NCBI GenBank assembly: GCA_029983755.1
Contig: JASBYX010000002.1
Location: forward strand, 1 to 64,000
Reading direction: 5' to 3'
Length of the DNA stretch: 64,000 bases
From: Anaerovoracaceae bacterium
GTDB taxonomy: Bacteria; Bacillota; Clostridia; Peptostreptococcales; Anaerovoracaceae
Shown one piece after another: positions 37,507 to 46,323 of the stretch. A program made the position numbers and the translations under genes. Each line of letters opens with the position of its first letter. Position 1 is the first letter of the stretch. The notes beneath the pieces were generated by a model. That model was given only the letters and a program-made list of their open reading frames with translations, was not told where the DNA came from and ran no database searches.

Positions 37507-38148
37507 ATGTATCAATCGCTTAAAGAGATGGTTTACGAATATATTTCTGATGAAATAAGGACTAAAAGATTAAAGACAAACGATAAAGTAAATGAGTTAG
37601 CTATAAGCAAGAAATTAAATGTATCTAGAACACCAGTAAGGGAAGCCCTAGTGCAATTAAGTGCGGACGGATTGCTGGAAATGACACCAAGAAGGGGATT
37701 CCGTGTGATGGAGCTAGGGATCAAAACTGTACAGGACTTATATACGGTACTTGGCGCCTTGGACGTTTTAGCAGCAAATATAGCTATCAAATTAATCAAT
37801 AGAAAAGATCTGGATAAAATGGATGAACTCATCCACAAAATGAACAAAGCAATTGAGGACTATGATTTTAAAGAATACTATCATCTGCAAGTAGAATTTC
37901 ACAATGTTTACGTTAATAAAACAGATAATGACATACTCATAGATGAAATTAATCGGCTAAAGAAAAGATTTGTTAGACAGAGCTACTCGAATATAGATGA
38001 CCCCAAGATGAAAGAGGCACTCGCAGGAGCTAATAAAGAACATGAAGAAATACTTAGTTGCTTTAAGACAGATAATATAAGGAGATTGAAGAAGGTGCTA
38101 GTTAAGCACTGGAATGTAAATTATGCGGATCTGGATTCCATTGATTGA
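37507..38148 (+). CDS. GntR-family regulator (FCD domain)
   Basis: 213 residues. N-terminal winged helix with LKTNDKVNELAISKKLNVSRTPVREALVQLSADGLLEMTPRRGFRV-type pattern, then a helical FCD effector domain with metal-ligand residues (HLQVEFHNVYV). FadR/FCD subclass regulators sense small organic acids or amino acids. ATG follows CAAGGAGG. The gene has its own TATAAT at 37480-37485. Predicted to bind the twin palindromes at 34908-34938. Confidence 0.9.
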   Translation: MYQSLKEMVYEYISDEIRTKRLKTNDKVNELAISKKLNVSRTPVREALVQLSADGLLEMTPRRGFRVMELGIKTVQDLYTVLGALDVLAANIAIKLINRKDLDKMDELIHKMNKAIEDYDFKEYYHLQVEFHNVYVNKTDNDILIDEINRLKKRFVRQSYSNIDDPKMKEALAGANKEHEEILSCFKTDNIRRLKKVLVKHWNVNYADLDSID

Positions 38149-38175
38149 TTTCCTAGGTTATGAAGGAGAGCAAAG

Positions 38176-39849
38176 GTGGAGAAGTTGTTTGCAAACGATA
38201 GAAAAGAATCTATAAAGAAAATCCTATATGGGTATGTGAATGAAGACAGTATCAGTAACACAAAGAAAGAAAAGCAGGCGGAAAAATATTTTATAGACTA
38301 TTTTTCGAGTCAGAAGTATTTTCAGGAAAACCCCGAGTATATGGGAGCCTTTCCAATAGAAAATGATGCATTGAAAAGATCAGTGTCTTGGGCGATGGTG
38401 CGAGGTAACGGTACAAAAACGGTAGTCATGATACATCACAATGATGTTGTAACAGTTGAAGATTACAAATCTTTAAAGAATTTTGCATTTCAACCGGACG
38501 TTCTTTATGAGAAACTAGGAGCCATCAAAGATAGCTTTTCAGAAGAAGCTAGAAAAGACTATGAAAGTGGGGACTACCTTTTCGGGAGAGGCGTGTGCGA
38601 TATGAAGGGTGGCGGATCAATTCAGATGCAACTTTTGACAGAGTACAGCCTAGAGGATTTTAATGGAAATGTTATTGTGCTCGGATTACCTGATGAAGAA
38701 AATCTGTCTGTTGGAATGCGAACGGCTGTTTTGTTATTGAAAAAATTAAAGGCAAAATATAGTTTAGACTATGTTCTAATGATTAATTCGGAGCCACATC
38801 AGAGGAGAAATCCTGAGGAAGGGGTTTTTTCGTTCGGATCAATAGGCAAGGTTATGCCATACATTTATGTTAGAGGATTTTTAGCACATGCCGGTAAAGT
38901 TTTTGAGGGCTTTAACCCTGTAAATGTAATGGCAGAAATCGTGAGAGAGACAGAAGTTAATGTTGAATTAAGTGACGTGATGGGTAAGGAGGTAGCACCT
39001 CCGCCTACATGGCTGTATCTGAGAGAGAATAAGCTTTCATATGATGTCTCCATGCCATTATCTATAAGCGGATGCTTGAGCGTTTTGACATTTACCCAAA
39101 CTCCGAAGTCTGTTCTTGACAAGGTTAAAACCATATGCAAAAAATCCTTTGATCGAGTTATCGAGGATATGAACTCAAATTATACAAAATACATGCAACA
39201 TGGTGGAAGCAACTCTGCGATGCTCTCATGGAAAAGCAATGTAGTTTTTTTTGGTGAACTTTGTAGCGAAGCTAGAGAAAAATACGGTGACGATTTTCAG
39301 GCTAAATACGAAGAATATTTGGAGAAAATAAGCGATGATATATTCCATGAGAGGGAAACCTACATCTCTGCCAACTATAAACTAATTGAGTTTGTATATG
39401 ATTACATTGATGACATGTCTCCAAGGGTTGTAATCGCCCTTGCGCCACCATATTATCCAAACGTGACCAATAAATTCCATGAAGGTGAAGAAAACCAGCT
39501 TTCCAATTTGTATGACGTGATGTCGGGCTTTGTGCAAAGAACCTTTGGGCAGAAATATGTAGCTGAAAATATTTATACTGGAATTTCAGATCTTAGCTAT
39601 TCGAGTGTCTATAATTATGAAGAAACTTTGGAAGGTCTTAGGCAGGCGATGCCACTTTTTGGTAAAGCCTACAATTTACCTATTGCAGAGATAAATGAAA
39701 TTGCAATGCCTTGTGTGAATGTTGGCCCGTGGGGGAAGGACTTTCACAAGCTCACTGAAAGGGTTTATAAACCTGATTTATATTACAGGACACCACAGAT
39801 ATTGGACTACGTTATTAGAGCGATATTAAAATCAGGGGAAATTGTATAG
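38176..39849 (+). CDS. M20-family peptidase, RocB-like
   Basis: 557 residues similar to arginine-utilisation protein RocB. M20 metal-site motifs: VMIHHNDVV, GRGVCDMKGG, LPDEENLSVG. Hydrolyses an amide or peptide bond of a small substrate in the cytoplasm; in Bacillus rocB belongs to the arginine regulon, but its exact substrate is not known to me. GTG start behind GAAGGAGAG. Ends 17 bp before the right direct repeat and converges with the antiporter gene. Confidence 0.85.
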   Translation: MEKLFANDRKESIKKILYGYVNEDSISNTKKEKQAEKYFIDYFSSQKYFQENPEYMGAFPIENDALKRSVSWAMVRGNGTKTVVMIHHNDVVTVEDYKSLKNFAFQPDVLYEKLGAIKDSFSEEARKDYESGDYLFGRGVCDMKGGGSIQMQLLTEYSLEDFNGNVIVLGLPDEENLSVGMRTAVLLLKKLKAKYSLDYVLMINSEPHQRRNPEEGVFSFGSIGKVMPYIYVRGFLAHAGKVFEGFNPVNVMAEIVRETEVNVELSDVMGKEVAPPPTWLYLRENKLSYDVSMPLSISGCLSVLTFTQTPKSVLDKVKTICKKSFDRVIEDMNSNYTKYMQHGGSNSAMLSWKSNVVFFGELCSEAREKYGDDFQAKYEEYLEKISDDIFHERETYISANYKLIEFVYDYIDDMSPRVVIALAPPYYPNVTNKFHEGEENQLSNLYDVMSGFVQRTFGQKYVAENIYTGISDLSYSSVYNYEETLEGLRQAMPLFGKAYNLPIAEINEIAMPCVNVGPWGKDFHKLTERVYKPDLYYRTPQILDYVIRAILKSGEIV

Positions 39850-39866
39850 TTAAGTTGACAAAATAT

Positions 39867-40053
39867 TAAAAACGCACCGGGCAATGCCATGCCATCTGAA
39901 TAGCTAGGGGGTTATCTCTAGCTGTAAAGGGCATTTATTCCCGGTGCGTTTTGTATTTTTATAAATCCTTTGATTAAAATAGTTTTTAATGTTCGTACTC
40001 TGCTCTCTGCTCAGGTGGTAATTGATCCATGAGGTCCTTACGCCCTATTTTTA
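39867..40053. repeat. Right copy of the 187-bp direct repeat
   Basis: Matches 31291-31477 at 186 of 187 positions at a constant offset of 8576 bp. Comprises the structured terminator and the last 68 bp of the intact antiporter gene. Confidence 0.97.
39870..39951. terminator. Large structured terminator between M20 and antiporter genes, right copy
   Basis: Same 13-bp outer stem (AAAACGCACCGGG with CCCGGTGCGTTTT) and inner stems as the left copy. Serves the convergent genes; on the minus strand the stem is followed by TTTTTAATATTTT. Confidence 0.75.
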
Positions 40054-41434
40054 GGACAATTGAAACCATCATTACGATGAACATTGCTGAGGTGTAGAAT
40101 ACAAGTGGCATAACATCAGTACCCTTTAGTGGAGCTGAAGAATCAGCCGCAAACCCTAGTGTGTAAATCATCGCAGGAGTCCATGGTAAGCAGTAGACTA
40201 ATGTGTTGGACTGAGCATCCATTAAGTTGGCGGTGCGATAAGGTGAAATTCCGTGCTTCTTGGAGAGTGGCTTTGCAAAAGAGGCCCCTACTGCGAGGAT
40301 GGCTGGAGCGTTCAGCCCCATTATAGCCGATAAAACTATAACCATCAGAGAGATAGAGAGCTCAGCACCCTTAGGGCCTTTAGCTATTTTGCCGATTGCA
40401 TCAAGTATTAGGAGATCGCCTCGCCCTTGCCTCATTATACTGATAGATCCGAACAGTAGAAGGGCAAGTATGATAACTTGGAGCATACTGTTTAGACCTT
40501 GGTAGATTACGCCGTCAACAGTTCGATCTAGGCCTTCTCCAAATACTGCGATAACCGCTGGCTTTTCGCCCAGTTCAGGTGCGTTTGTGATGGTTACAAA
40601 ATCAAAGAGTCCGGCAGCAACGGCAACTACACAACCGAGGACAGTTCCGATAGTTGTGGCTATAATAATGTCGCCGGTTTTAATAGCGGTGTAAATTGCA
40701 ATTGCAACGGGGATGAGCATCAAAAGGGTAAGTGGGTCGTATTGATAGTCAACGGATCCGCTGGCCGAAGAAGATGTCATAAGACTGTATATTACAAATG
40801 CAGGGATGGCAATTAGTGATGCCACGATAGCGTATTTAACTCTTGACCTTACAACGCCCACAACATCTACTTCTTGGGTGGTTGCTGAACAGATCGTTGT
40901 ATCTGATATTGGCGCCAGATTATCGCCAAAGGCTGCACCTGAAATGATTGCGCCTGCTAAGAGAGGGTGATTGCAACCCAAGGCTACACCTGCAGGATAG
41001 AGAACTCCCATTCCTGCAGCGATGGTTCCAAAACCTGTACCGGAAGCAGTGGCGAAAACAGCTGATGACAAGAATGTGATAACTACAAATAGCGTAGGAC
41101 CGACCCCAATATCCGCTGCAACTCCTGCAAGTCCTGATGCTAGCCCGGACATTCTTAGAACCCTTGAAAAGACACCTGCAAAAATCCAACATACAACAGG
41201 TACAATAGCCTCTTTACTTGCCATGCCGGAAATTACAGTTTCGGAATAGAATTTCTTATCCTTTGCAAAGAAGAAAGGTACGAAGATGGCTAGAAATGCC
41301 GGTACCCACAAGGCTCCGTCAGAAATTGACTTCCAACCGAATGTCGTTGTAATAATCGTTGCGATGAAGATTAGAAATGGCAACAATGACACCCATTCTC
41401 CACCATAAAACTCCAATTTTTTCTCTTCTTTCAT
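39986..41434 (-). CDS. NhaC-family Na+/H+ antiporter
   Basis: 482-residue polytopic membrane protein. SGAAFGDNLAPISDTTICSA and the AGVFSRVLRMSGLASGL region are typical of NhaC-type exchangers, some of which in Clostridia move amino acids or organic ions instead of sodium alone. ATG follows GGAGGTAAAA. The last 68 bp are duplicated at 31410, so this gene contains the edge of the island insertion site and remains complete. Confidence 0.9.
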   Translation of the reverse strand: MKEEKKLEFYGGEWVSLLPFLIFIATIITTTFGWKSISDGALWVPAFLAIFVPFFFAKDKKFYSETVISGMASKEAIVPVVCWIFAGVFSRVLRMSGLASGLAGVAADIGVGPTLFVVITFLSSAVFATASGTGFGTIAAGMGVLYPAGVALGCNHPLLAGAIISGAAFGDNLAPISDTTICSATTQEVDVVGVVRSRVKYAIVASLIAIPAFVIYSLMTSSSASGSVDYQYDPLTLLMLIPVAIAIYTAIKTGDIIIATTIGTVLGCVVAVAAGLFDFVTITNAPELGEKPAVIAVFGEGLDRTVDGVIYQGLNSMLQVIILALLLFGSISIMRQGRGDLLILDAIGKIAKGPKGAELSISLMVIVLSAIMGLNAPAILAVGASFAKPLSKKHGISPYRTANLMDAQSNTLVYCLPWTPAMIYTLGFAADSSAPLKGTDVMPLVFYTSAMFIVMMVSIVLKIGRKDLMDQLPPEQRAEYEH

Positions 41435-41597
41435 TTTTACCTCCTGGTTGAAATATATTAAAATAAATACAGCTATTTTAATAATACTCCGAGCACTACT
41501 TCCTGTAAACGGACAAAATATAAAAGTTCGATGAATAAAATGTAATTTGCGGTTTTCTACTCTTCATATAAAGAGGAAATCCAATGTTTAGAAACCT

Positions 41598-41712
41598 GGG
41601 ATCTATACAATTCAAAACTTGGGAGGTGAAAAAGCAGAAGCTTGGGAGTTAAAAATCTAGAAATCTGGGAGTTGATATCTTCAAAATCTGGGAGTTGTGT
41701 AGTATAATGTTT
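41598..41712 (+). repeat. Five 23-bp direct repeats (iterons) in a promoter region
   Basis: GGGA(G/T) begins at 41598, 41621, 41644, 41667 and 41690, exactly every 23 bp. Units 2-5 begin GGGAGGTG or GGGAGTT and most end in AAA-CT. The last unit contains TATAAT (41703-41708), the probable -10 box of the downstream ATPase gene. 23 is not a multiple of three, so the array is not coding. It looks like a tandem protein-binding site. Confidence 0.85.
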
Positions 41713-41727
41713 AGCAGGAGGTAATCT

Positions 41728-42987
41728 ATGAAACAGTATTTACCAAGATTAGTAGACGAAACTCTTGAAAAGGAACTTAAAGCCTTTGGGGCTGTTTTAA
41801 TAACAGGTCCGAAATGGTGTGGAAAAACTACAACAGGATTGAACAAAGCAAAGAGCACGCTCTATCTCCAAAATCCCGACGAAAGAGAACAAAATTTAAG
41901 ACTAGCTGATGTGAAACCATCATTACTCTTAGAAGGTGATAATCCAAGATTAATTGATGAGTGGCAAGATGCTCCACAGCTCTGGGATTCGGTAAGATTT
42001 AGTGTGGATCAGAGATCTGAGACAGGACTATACATTCTTACCGGATCAACAACGGTTGATGAATCATTAATTTCACACTCTGGAACAGGTAGGATTTCAA
42101 GACTCAAAATGAGGACAATGAGCTTATTTGAAAGTGGAGATTCGAACGGAGATGTTAGTATTACTCAATTAATTAATGGAGAGGAGATATCAGGCAGGTC
42201 ACCCCATACGATAGAAGACATTGCCGATCTAATCGTTGGGGGAGGATGGCCAGCTTCTGCAGGTAAAGATTTTGAAATAAAGAAAAGGCAGGTTTCCGGT
42301 TACTGTAAGGCAATAGTAAATACGGAGATATCCACAGCGGATGGCATTAATAGGGACGAAGAAAAAGTATACCAAGTTCTTAGGTCATATTCCCGTCACA
42401 TTTCAACGCAAGCTACTATCAAGACCATAACAAATGATGTTAATAAGAATTTCGACTCAATAAATAGAAAGACCGTTGGTGAATATCTGGAAGCGCTGCG
42501 AAAGATATTCGTGATTGAAGATCTGAGAGCCTGGAGTCCAAGACTCAGATCCAAAACCGCTATTTCTGCTAGTTCAACGAGACAATTTGTCGATCCTGCC
42601 ATTGCAGCTTATTTTCTCAATGCAAACTCGAAGGATCTTATAAACGATCTGGAAACCATGGGATTGCTATTTGAATCTATGGTTATAAGAGATCTACGAA
42701 TCTATACAGAAAGTTTAGATGGCAGTGTGTATCATTATCGTGATAGCAGTGGTCAAGAAGCTGATGCTATTTTGCACTTCAGAAATGGTCAATGGGGTGC
42801 AATAGAAGTAAAATTAGGAAATAAAGCAATTGAAGAAGGTGCTCAAAGCCTTATAAAACTGGCTGATAAAGTGGATAAAGATTCAATGAGTGCACCTGCT
42901 TTTTTGGCTGTCGTTACAGGAACCGGCTATGCATATAGGAGAAAAGATGGCGTTTATGTCATCCCAATTGGGTGTTTGAAAAATTAG
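41728..42987 (+). CDS. AAA ATPase with DUF4143 domain
   Basis: 419 residues. N-terminal AAA_14 ATPase: Walker A GPKWCGKTT (about 27-35), Walker B LIDEWQD. The C-terminal DUF4143 half ends with a nuclease-like segment (QEADAILHF ... IEVKLG) reminiscent of PD-(D/E)xK folds (Asp, then Glu-x-Lys). Such proteins are widespread in mobile and accessory regions; function is not established. Start ATG behind CAGGAGGTAATCT, directly after the iterons. Confidence 0.87.
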   Translation: MKQYLPRLVDETLEKELKAFGAVLITGPKWCGKTTTGLNKAKSTLYLQNPDEREQNLRLADVKPSLLLEGDNPRLIDEWQDAPQLWDSVRFSVDQRSETGLYILTGSTTVDESLISHSGTGRISRLKMRTMSLFESGDSNGDVSITQLINGEEISGRSPHTIEDIADLIVGGGWPASAGKDFEIKKRQVSGYCKAIVNTEISTADGINRDEEKVYQVLRSYSRHISTQATIKTITNDVNKNFDSINRKTVGEYLEALRKIFVIEDLRAWSPRLRSKTAISASSTRQFVDPAIAAYFLNANSKDLINDLETMGLLFESMVIRDLRIYTESLDGSVYHYRDSSGQEADAILHFRNGQWGAIEVKLGNKAIEEGAQSLIKLADKVDKDSMSAPAFLAVVTGTGYAYRRKDGVYVIPIGCLKN

Positions 42988-43037
42988 GTCATCTTGAAAT
43001 TAACCAACGGTTTACAGCAGCCAACTAAACCTCCCAC

Positions 43038-43077
43038 TGCAAAAATATTTGCACAAACTCCAAATCTATGATAAAAT
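43038..43077 (+). promoter_or_regulatory. Promoter and palindrome of the sigma-54 activator gene
   Basis: TTGCAC (43049-43054), 17-bp spacer, TAAAAT (43072-43077). The palindrome TGCAAAAATATTTGCA (43038-43053) overlaps the -35 box and resembles the sites upstream of ord, suggesting autoregulation. Confidence 0.6.
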
Positions 43078-43158
43078 GATAACACTCTCATGGAAACGAG
43101 GGAGAGTGAGAGAAACTAAAAATTTGCTACAATAATCAGAAGAATTGGAGATAATGCC

Positions 43159-44625
43159 TTGTCAAATGCGAAGCCGATAGATGCAAAAAAACTTGCACTG
43201 CTCAGGAATAAACTAAATAAAAGCGACTATATCAAGCTGATAGAGCAGCTCGTTTCAATGGTAGAAGAAGGCATTTACATTGTGGATAAGGAAGGCATGG
43301 GACTGTTTTATAATGATCCCATGGCTCAGATTGAAAACGTAAATGTGGAAGACGTCCTCGGCAAAGAGTTTCAGCAAGCCTTCCCAGGTGTAGCTTTGAG
43401 AGATAGCACATTGTTCAAAGCTCTTAAGAAGAAGGAGTGCAGCAAGAAGAATCAGCAGGTTTACATCAATCTGCGAGGTAAGCAGGTTTCCACAAACAAT
43501 ATGACTGCACCCGTTATGAACAATGGAGAAACCGTTGCGGCTGTGGAGATCGCAAAGGACATCACTAATATTGAGGAGCTCAGCAATACCATACAAGATC
43601 TGAGGCAAGGAGAGGCTAAAGGCAAGAAGGGGATTTCCTCAAAGGGAGCAAAGCCTAAGATGAAGCATTATCGCTTCGAAGATATCATAGGGCAGAATCC
43701 CGGATTTTTAAAAACTGTCAATTTGGCAAAGAGGGCGGCTGAAAACGATGCCACAGTGTTCATCTACGGTGAGACCGGTACTGGAAAAGAGCTGCTGGCA
43801 CAGAGCATCCATTACGACGGAGCGAGAAAGAATGCTCCCTTCATGGCCCAAAACTGCGCCGCATTGCCGGAAACCCTGCTTGAAGGTATTTTGTTTGGAA
43901 CATCAAAGGGAGGATTTACAGGAGCTGTTGACAGAGCAGGGCTTTTCGAGCAGGCAAACGGGGGCACGCTGCTCCTTGATGAGATAAGTGCCATGCCATA
44001 TGACCTGCAGAGCAAGCTGCTCAGAGTCCTTCAGGAGGAGTACATAAGGCGAGTCGGAGGTACAGAGGAGATTCCCATAGACGTGCACATAATTGCAACT
44101 GTAAATGAACCCCCTGAGGACCTTATTGCTCAGGGCAAGCTCCGAAAGGATCTCTACTATAGACTTAATGTTGTTAACATAAATCTTCCGCCTCTCAGGG
44201 AAAGAAAGGACGACATTCCGCTTCTTGTGGACGCATTTCTAGACAAGCATTGCAAACGCTTCGGCAAAGAGCTTTGGATGGCTACAGATGATGTTATCAA
44301 AACTCTGCAATCTTACAACTACCCCGGAAACATCAGGGAACTGGAGAATATAATAATGCAGTCCGTGGCTCTTGCAGGTAACGAGCATGTGCTCACAGGG
44401 AAGCTGCTCCACATGCCTGTGGGAATCAGGCAAGCAGGAGATATAGCCGGTGAATGGGACGGAACTCAGCCCCTTGACGTATACCTTGGTAACGTTGAGA
44501 AGGAGCTGATTAGACGTGTTATGATTGAAGAAAGCGGTGTGGTTTCGAGGGCTGCAAACAAGCTTCAAATCAAACGGCAGACTCTTCAGCATAAATTGAA
44601 GAAATATAATATGAAGGAAAAGTAG
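43159..44625 (+). CDS. Sigma-54-dependent activator of ornithine fermentation genes (PAS-AAA-Fis)
   Basis: 488 residues. A PAS sensor domain (about 25-140) is followed by the AAA+ core with Walker A GETGTGKE (204-211), the sigma-54 contact loop GGFTGA (251-256; usual GAFTGA), Walker B LLLDEI, and a C-terminal Fis-type HTH (SRAANKLQIKRQTLQHKLKK). RocR/PrdR-like architecture. TTG start behind TTGGAG. It immediately precedes the ord operon, which has a consensus -24/-12 promoter, so it is the probable local activator responding to an amino acid or its product. Confidence 0.9.
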   Translation: MSNAKPIDAKKLALLRNKLNKSDYIKLIEQLVSMVEEGIYIVDKEGMGLFYNDPMAQIENVNVEDVLGKEFQQAFPGVALRDSTLFKALKKKECSKKNQQVYINLRGKQVSTNNMTAPVMNNGETVAAVEIAKDITNIEELSNTIQDLRQGEAKGKKGISSKGAKPKMKHYRFEDIIGQNPGFLKTVNLAKRAAENDATVFIYGETGTGKELLAQSIHYDGARKNAPFMAQNCAALPETLLEGILFGTSKGGFTGAVDRAGLFEQANGGTLLLDEISAMPYDLQSKLLRVLQEEYIRRVGGTEEIPIDVHIIATVNEPPEDLIAQGKLRKDLYYRLNVVNINLPPLRERKDDIPLLVDAFLDKHCKRFGKELWMATDDVIKTLQSYNYPGNIRELENIIMQSVALAGNEHVLTGKLLHMPVGIRQAGDIAGEWDGTQPLDVYLGNVEKELIRRVMIEESGVVSRAANKLQIKRQTLQHKLKKYNMKEK

Positions 44626-44650
44626 AGCAGCAAAAACATTTGCATAATAA

Positions 44651-44666
44651 CGCAAAATATTTTGCG
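44651..44666 (+). promoter_or_regulatory. Perfect 16-bp palindrome, predicted activator site
   Basis: CGCAAAATATTTTGCG is a perfect dyad 189 bp before the -24 element, a usual distance for enhancer-like sites of sigma-54 activators. Related dyads lie at 43038-43053 and 46086-46097. Confidence 0.65.
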
Positions 44667-44757
44667 ATTTTGAATGCGCAGGGTAACAGTTGCTGTATAC
44701 ATCGATGGAATAATTTTTGTGTGAAATGAATAGTCCGAACACTATTTGTAATACCGA

Positions 44758-44780
44758 ACAATTTCCGACCTCTAAATTGT
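44758..44780 (+). promoter_or_regulatory. Second dyad upstream of ord
   Basis: ACAATTT (44758-44764) and AAATTGT (44774-44780) form an inverted repeat; CCGAACA occurs twice nearby (44735 and 44754). Possible extra regulatory site. Confidence 0.35.
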
Positions 44781-44854
44781 GCTTCGGGCCAAAAACGGAG
44801 AGACGAACTGCGCGACGACAATGTTTTGTTGAAAAAAATATAATAATGACTTTA

Positions 44855-44870
44855 TGGCACGATGATTGCT
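44855..44870 (+). promoter_or_regulatory. Sigma-54 (-24/-12) promoter of the ornithine operon
   Basis: TGGCACGATGATTGCT fits the consensus TGGCAC-N5-TTGC exactly. It lies 87 bp before the ord start codon. The 331-bp gap from 44626 otherwise contains only the dyads described. Confidence 0.92.
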
Positions 44871-44956
44871 ATAAATATAGATGGTCTGTCTTTGGACGAG
44901 CCATTAGAAAACTATTTCTAAAAACTTTCTAACAAACAGGAAAAGGAGATTTAAAA

Positions 44957-46018
44957 ATGAAGAATGTAAAAGTAATTCTTTGGGGACTAGGCGCCATGGG
45001 TGGCGGAATTGGTAAAATGCTCACTAAGAAAAAGGGAGTTGACATCGTTGGTGCTATCGACATAGGTGACAAGGTTGGTAAGAGCCTTTATGATGTAGTT
45101 CCTGGAATCGAAAGGGGCGACAGAGAGGACGTTATCGTTGGTTCTCCTGAGGATGTTATTAAGGAAGGTTCTGCTGACGTTGTAATCGTTTGCACTAACT
45201 CTTTTACAAAGGACGTTTTCGACAAACTTGTTTTCGTAATGGAAAGAGGAATCAACGTTATCACTTCTGCTGAAGAGATGGCTTATCCACAGGCACAGGA
45301 ACCTGAACTTGCTAAGAAGCTTGACGAGTGTGGTAAGAAGAATGGTGTTTCAGTTCTTGGAACAGGAATCAACCCTGGTCTTATCATGGACCTTCTAGTA
45401 GTTCTATGGACAGGTGCTTGCGAGACAGTTGACCACATCGTATCAAGAAGAGTTAACAGCTTGTCCCCATTTGGGCCTGCAGTAATGGAAGAGCAGGGAA
45501 TCGGCATGGAAGTTGAAGATTTCAACAAGAAGAAGGCTGAAGGAACAATGGCAGGACACGTTGGATTTGCTGAGTCCGTTGGAATGATCGCTGATGCTCT
45601 CGGATGGGAACTTTCAGATTTCAAACAGGACATGGAGCCAATCGTAACTGATGTTGACAGAAAATCACCTTACGGATTTGCTAAGGCTGGTCAGGTTGCC
45701 GGCGTTGCAATGAAGGGCTGGGGCTATGTTGATGGCGAAATGAAGATCGAAATGGATCACCCGCAGCAGATCGAGCCTGAGCAGGTTGGAATCCACACAG
45801 GAGACTACGTTGAAATTCAGGGCAACCCACCTGTAAACATGGCAAACACTCCTGAGATCGAAGGCGGAATCGGAACAATGGCGATGATCATGAACTGCAT
45901 TCCACATGTAATCAACGCAAGACCAGGTCTAAGAACCATGCTTGACATTCCAGTACCTAGAGCAATCATGGGAGACATGAGACACATGATCGAAGAGGAC
46001 TGCAAGCTGGTTAAGTAA
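44957..46018 (+). CDS. ord: 2,4-diaminopentanoate dehydrogenase
   Basis: 353 residues. Oxidatively deaminates (2R,4S)-2,4-diaminopentanoate to 2-amino-4-oxopentanoate with NAD(P)+, the step after OraSE. The N-terminal Rossmann motif GLGAMGGGIGKML is visible, followed by a dihydrodipicolinate-reductase-like fold (VLGTGINPGLIMD). ATG follows AAAAGGAGATTTAAA. First gene after the sigma-54 promoter. Confidence 0.93.
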   Translation: MKNVKVILWGLGAMGGGIGKMLTKKKGVDIVGAIDIGDKVGKSLYDVVPGIERGDREDVIVGSPEDVIKEGSADVVIVCTNSFTKDVFDKLVFVMERGINVITSAEEMAYPQAQEPELAKKLDECGKKNGVSVLGTGINPGLIMDLLVVLWTGACETVDHIVSRRVNSLSPFGPAVMEEQGIGMEVEDFNKKKAEGTMAGHVGFAESVGMIADALGWELSDFKQDMEPIVTDVDRKSPYGFAKAGQVAGVAMKGWGYVDGEMKIEMDHPQQIEPEQVGIHTGDYVEIQGNPPVNMANTPEIEGGIGTMAMIMNCIPHVINARPGLRTMLDIPVPRAIMGDMRHMIEEDCKLVK

Positions 46019-46085
46019 TCATAATAGAGAGAATTTAGCTTAGTCTGAAACTTGAATATTCGAGGTAAGACTAAGGTTGAGAGAA

Positions 46086-46198
46086 CAAAATATTTTGCTG
46101 CGGTACCGGGGCTTTGGTTGTTTGAGGAAGTCTACTCTTTAGGCAGATCGGACGTGCAAATTCAAGGGCAATCAAGAAACCTCGGTGCTCCGGCAAAA
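46086..46198 (+). other. Palindrome and imperfect long hairpin between ord and ortA
   Basis: CAAAATATTTTG (46086-46097) repeats the core of the activator-type palindrome. Overlapping it, TTTTGC (46093-46098), CGG and ACCGGGG pair with CCTCGGT, CCG and GCAAAA (to 46198), an interrupted stem of about 16 bp with a 70-nt apical part. No T-run follows. The 305-bp gap holds no gene. Could be an mRNA stability or processing element, or a relic repeat. Confidence 0.4.
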
Positions 46199-46323
46199 TT
46201 TGACATATTGTCACGAAATTTTAGGCATATTGTCAATTGAAAATTGAGAAATTTAAGCTAACATCTTTAGATTTTAGCTAGGATATTTTAAACTAAGACA
46301 TTTAGGAGATTAAGGAGAGAATG

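Noticed and set aside
31478..39866. Prophage or transposon explanation for the island
   Set aside because: No integrase, transposase or phage gene was seen between the direct repeats.
41598..41712. Repetitive small peptide gene
   Set aside because: The 23-bp period shifts frame each unit and stops occur, so it is not coding.
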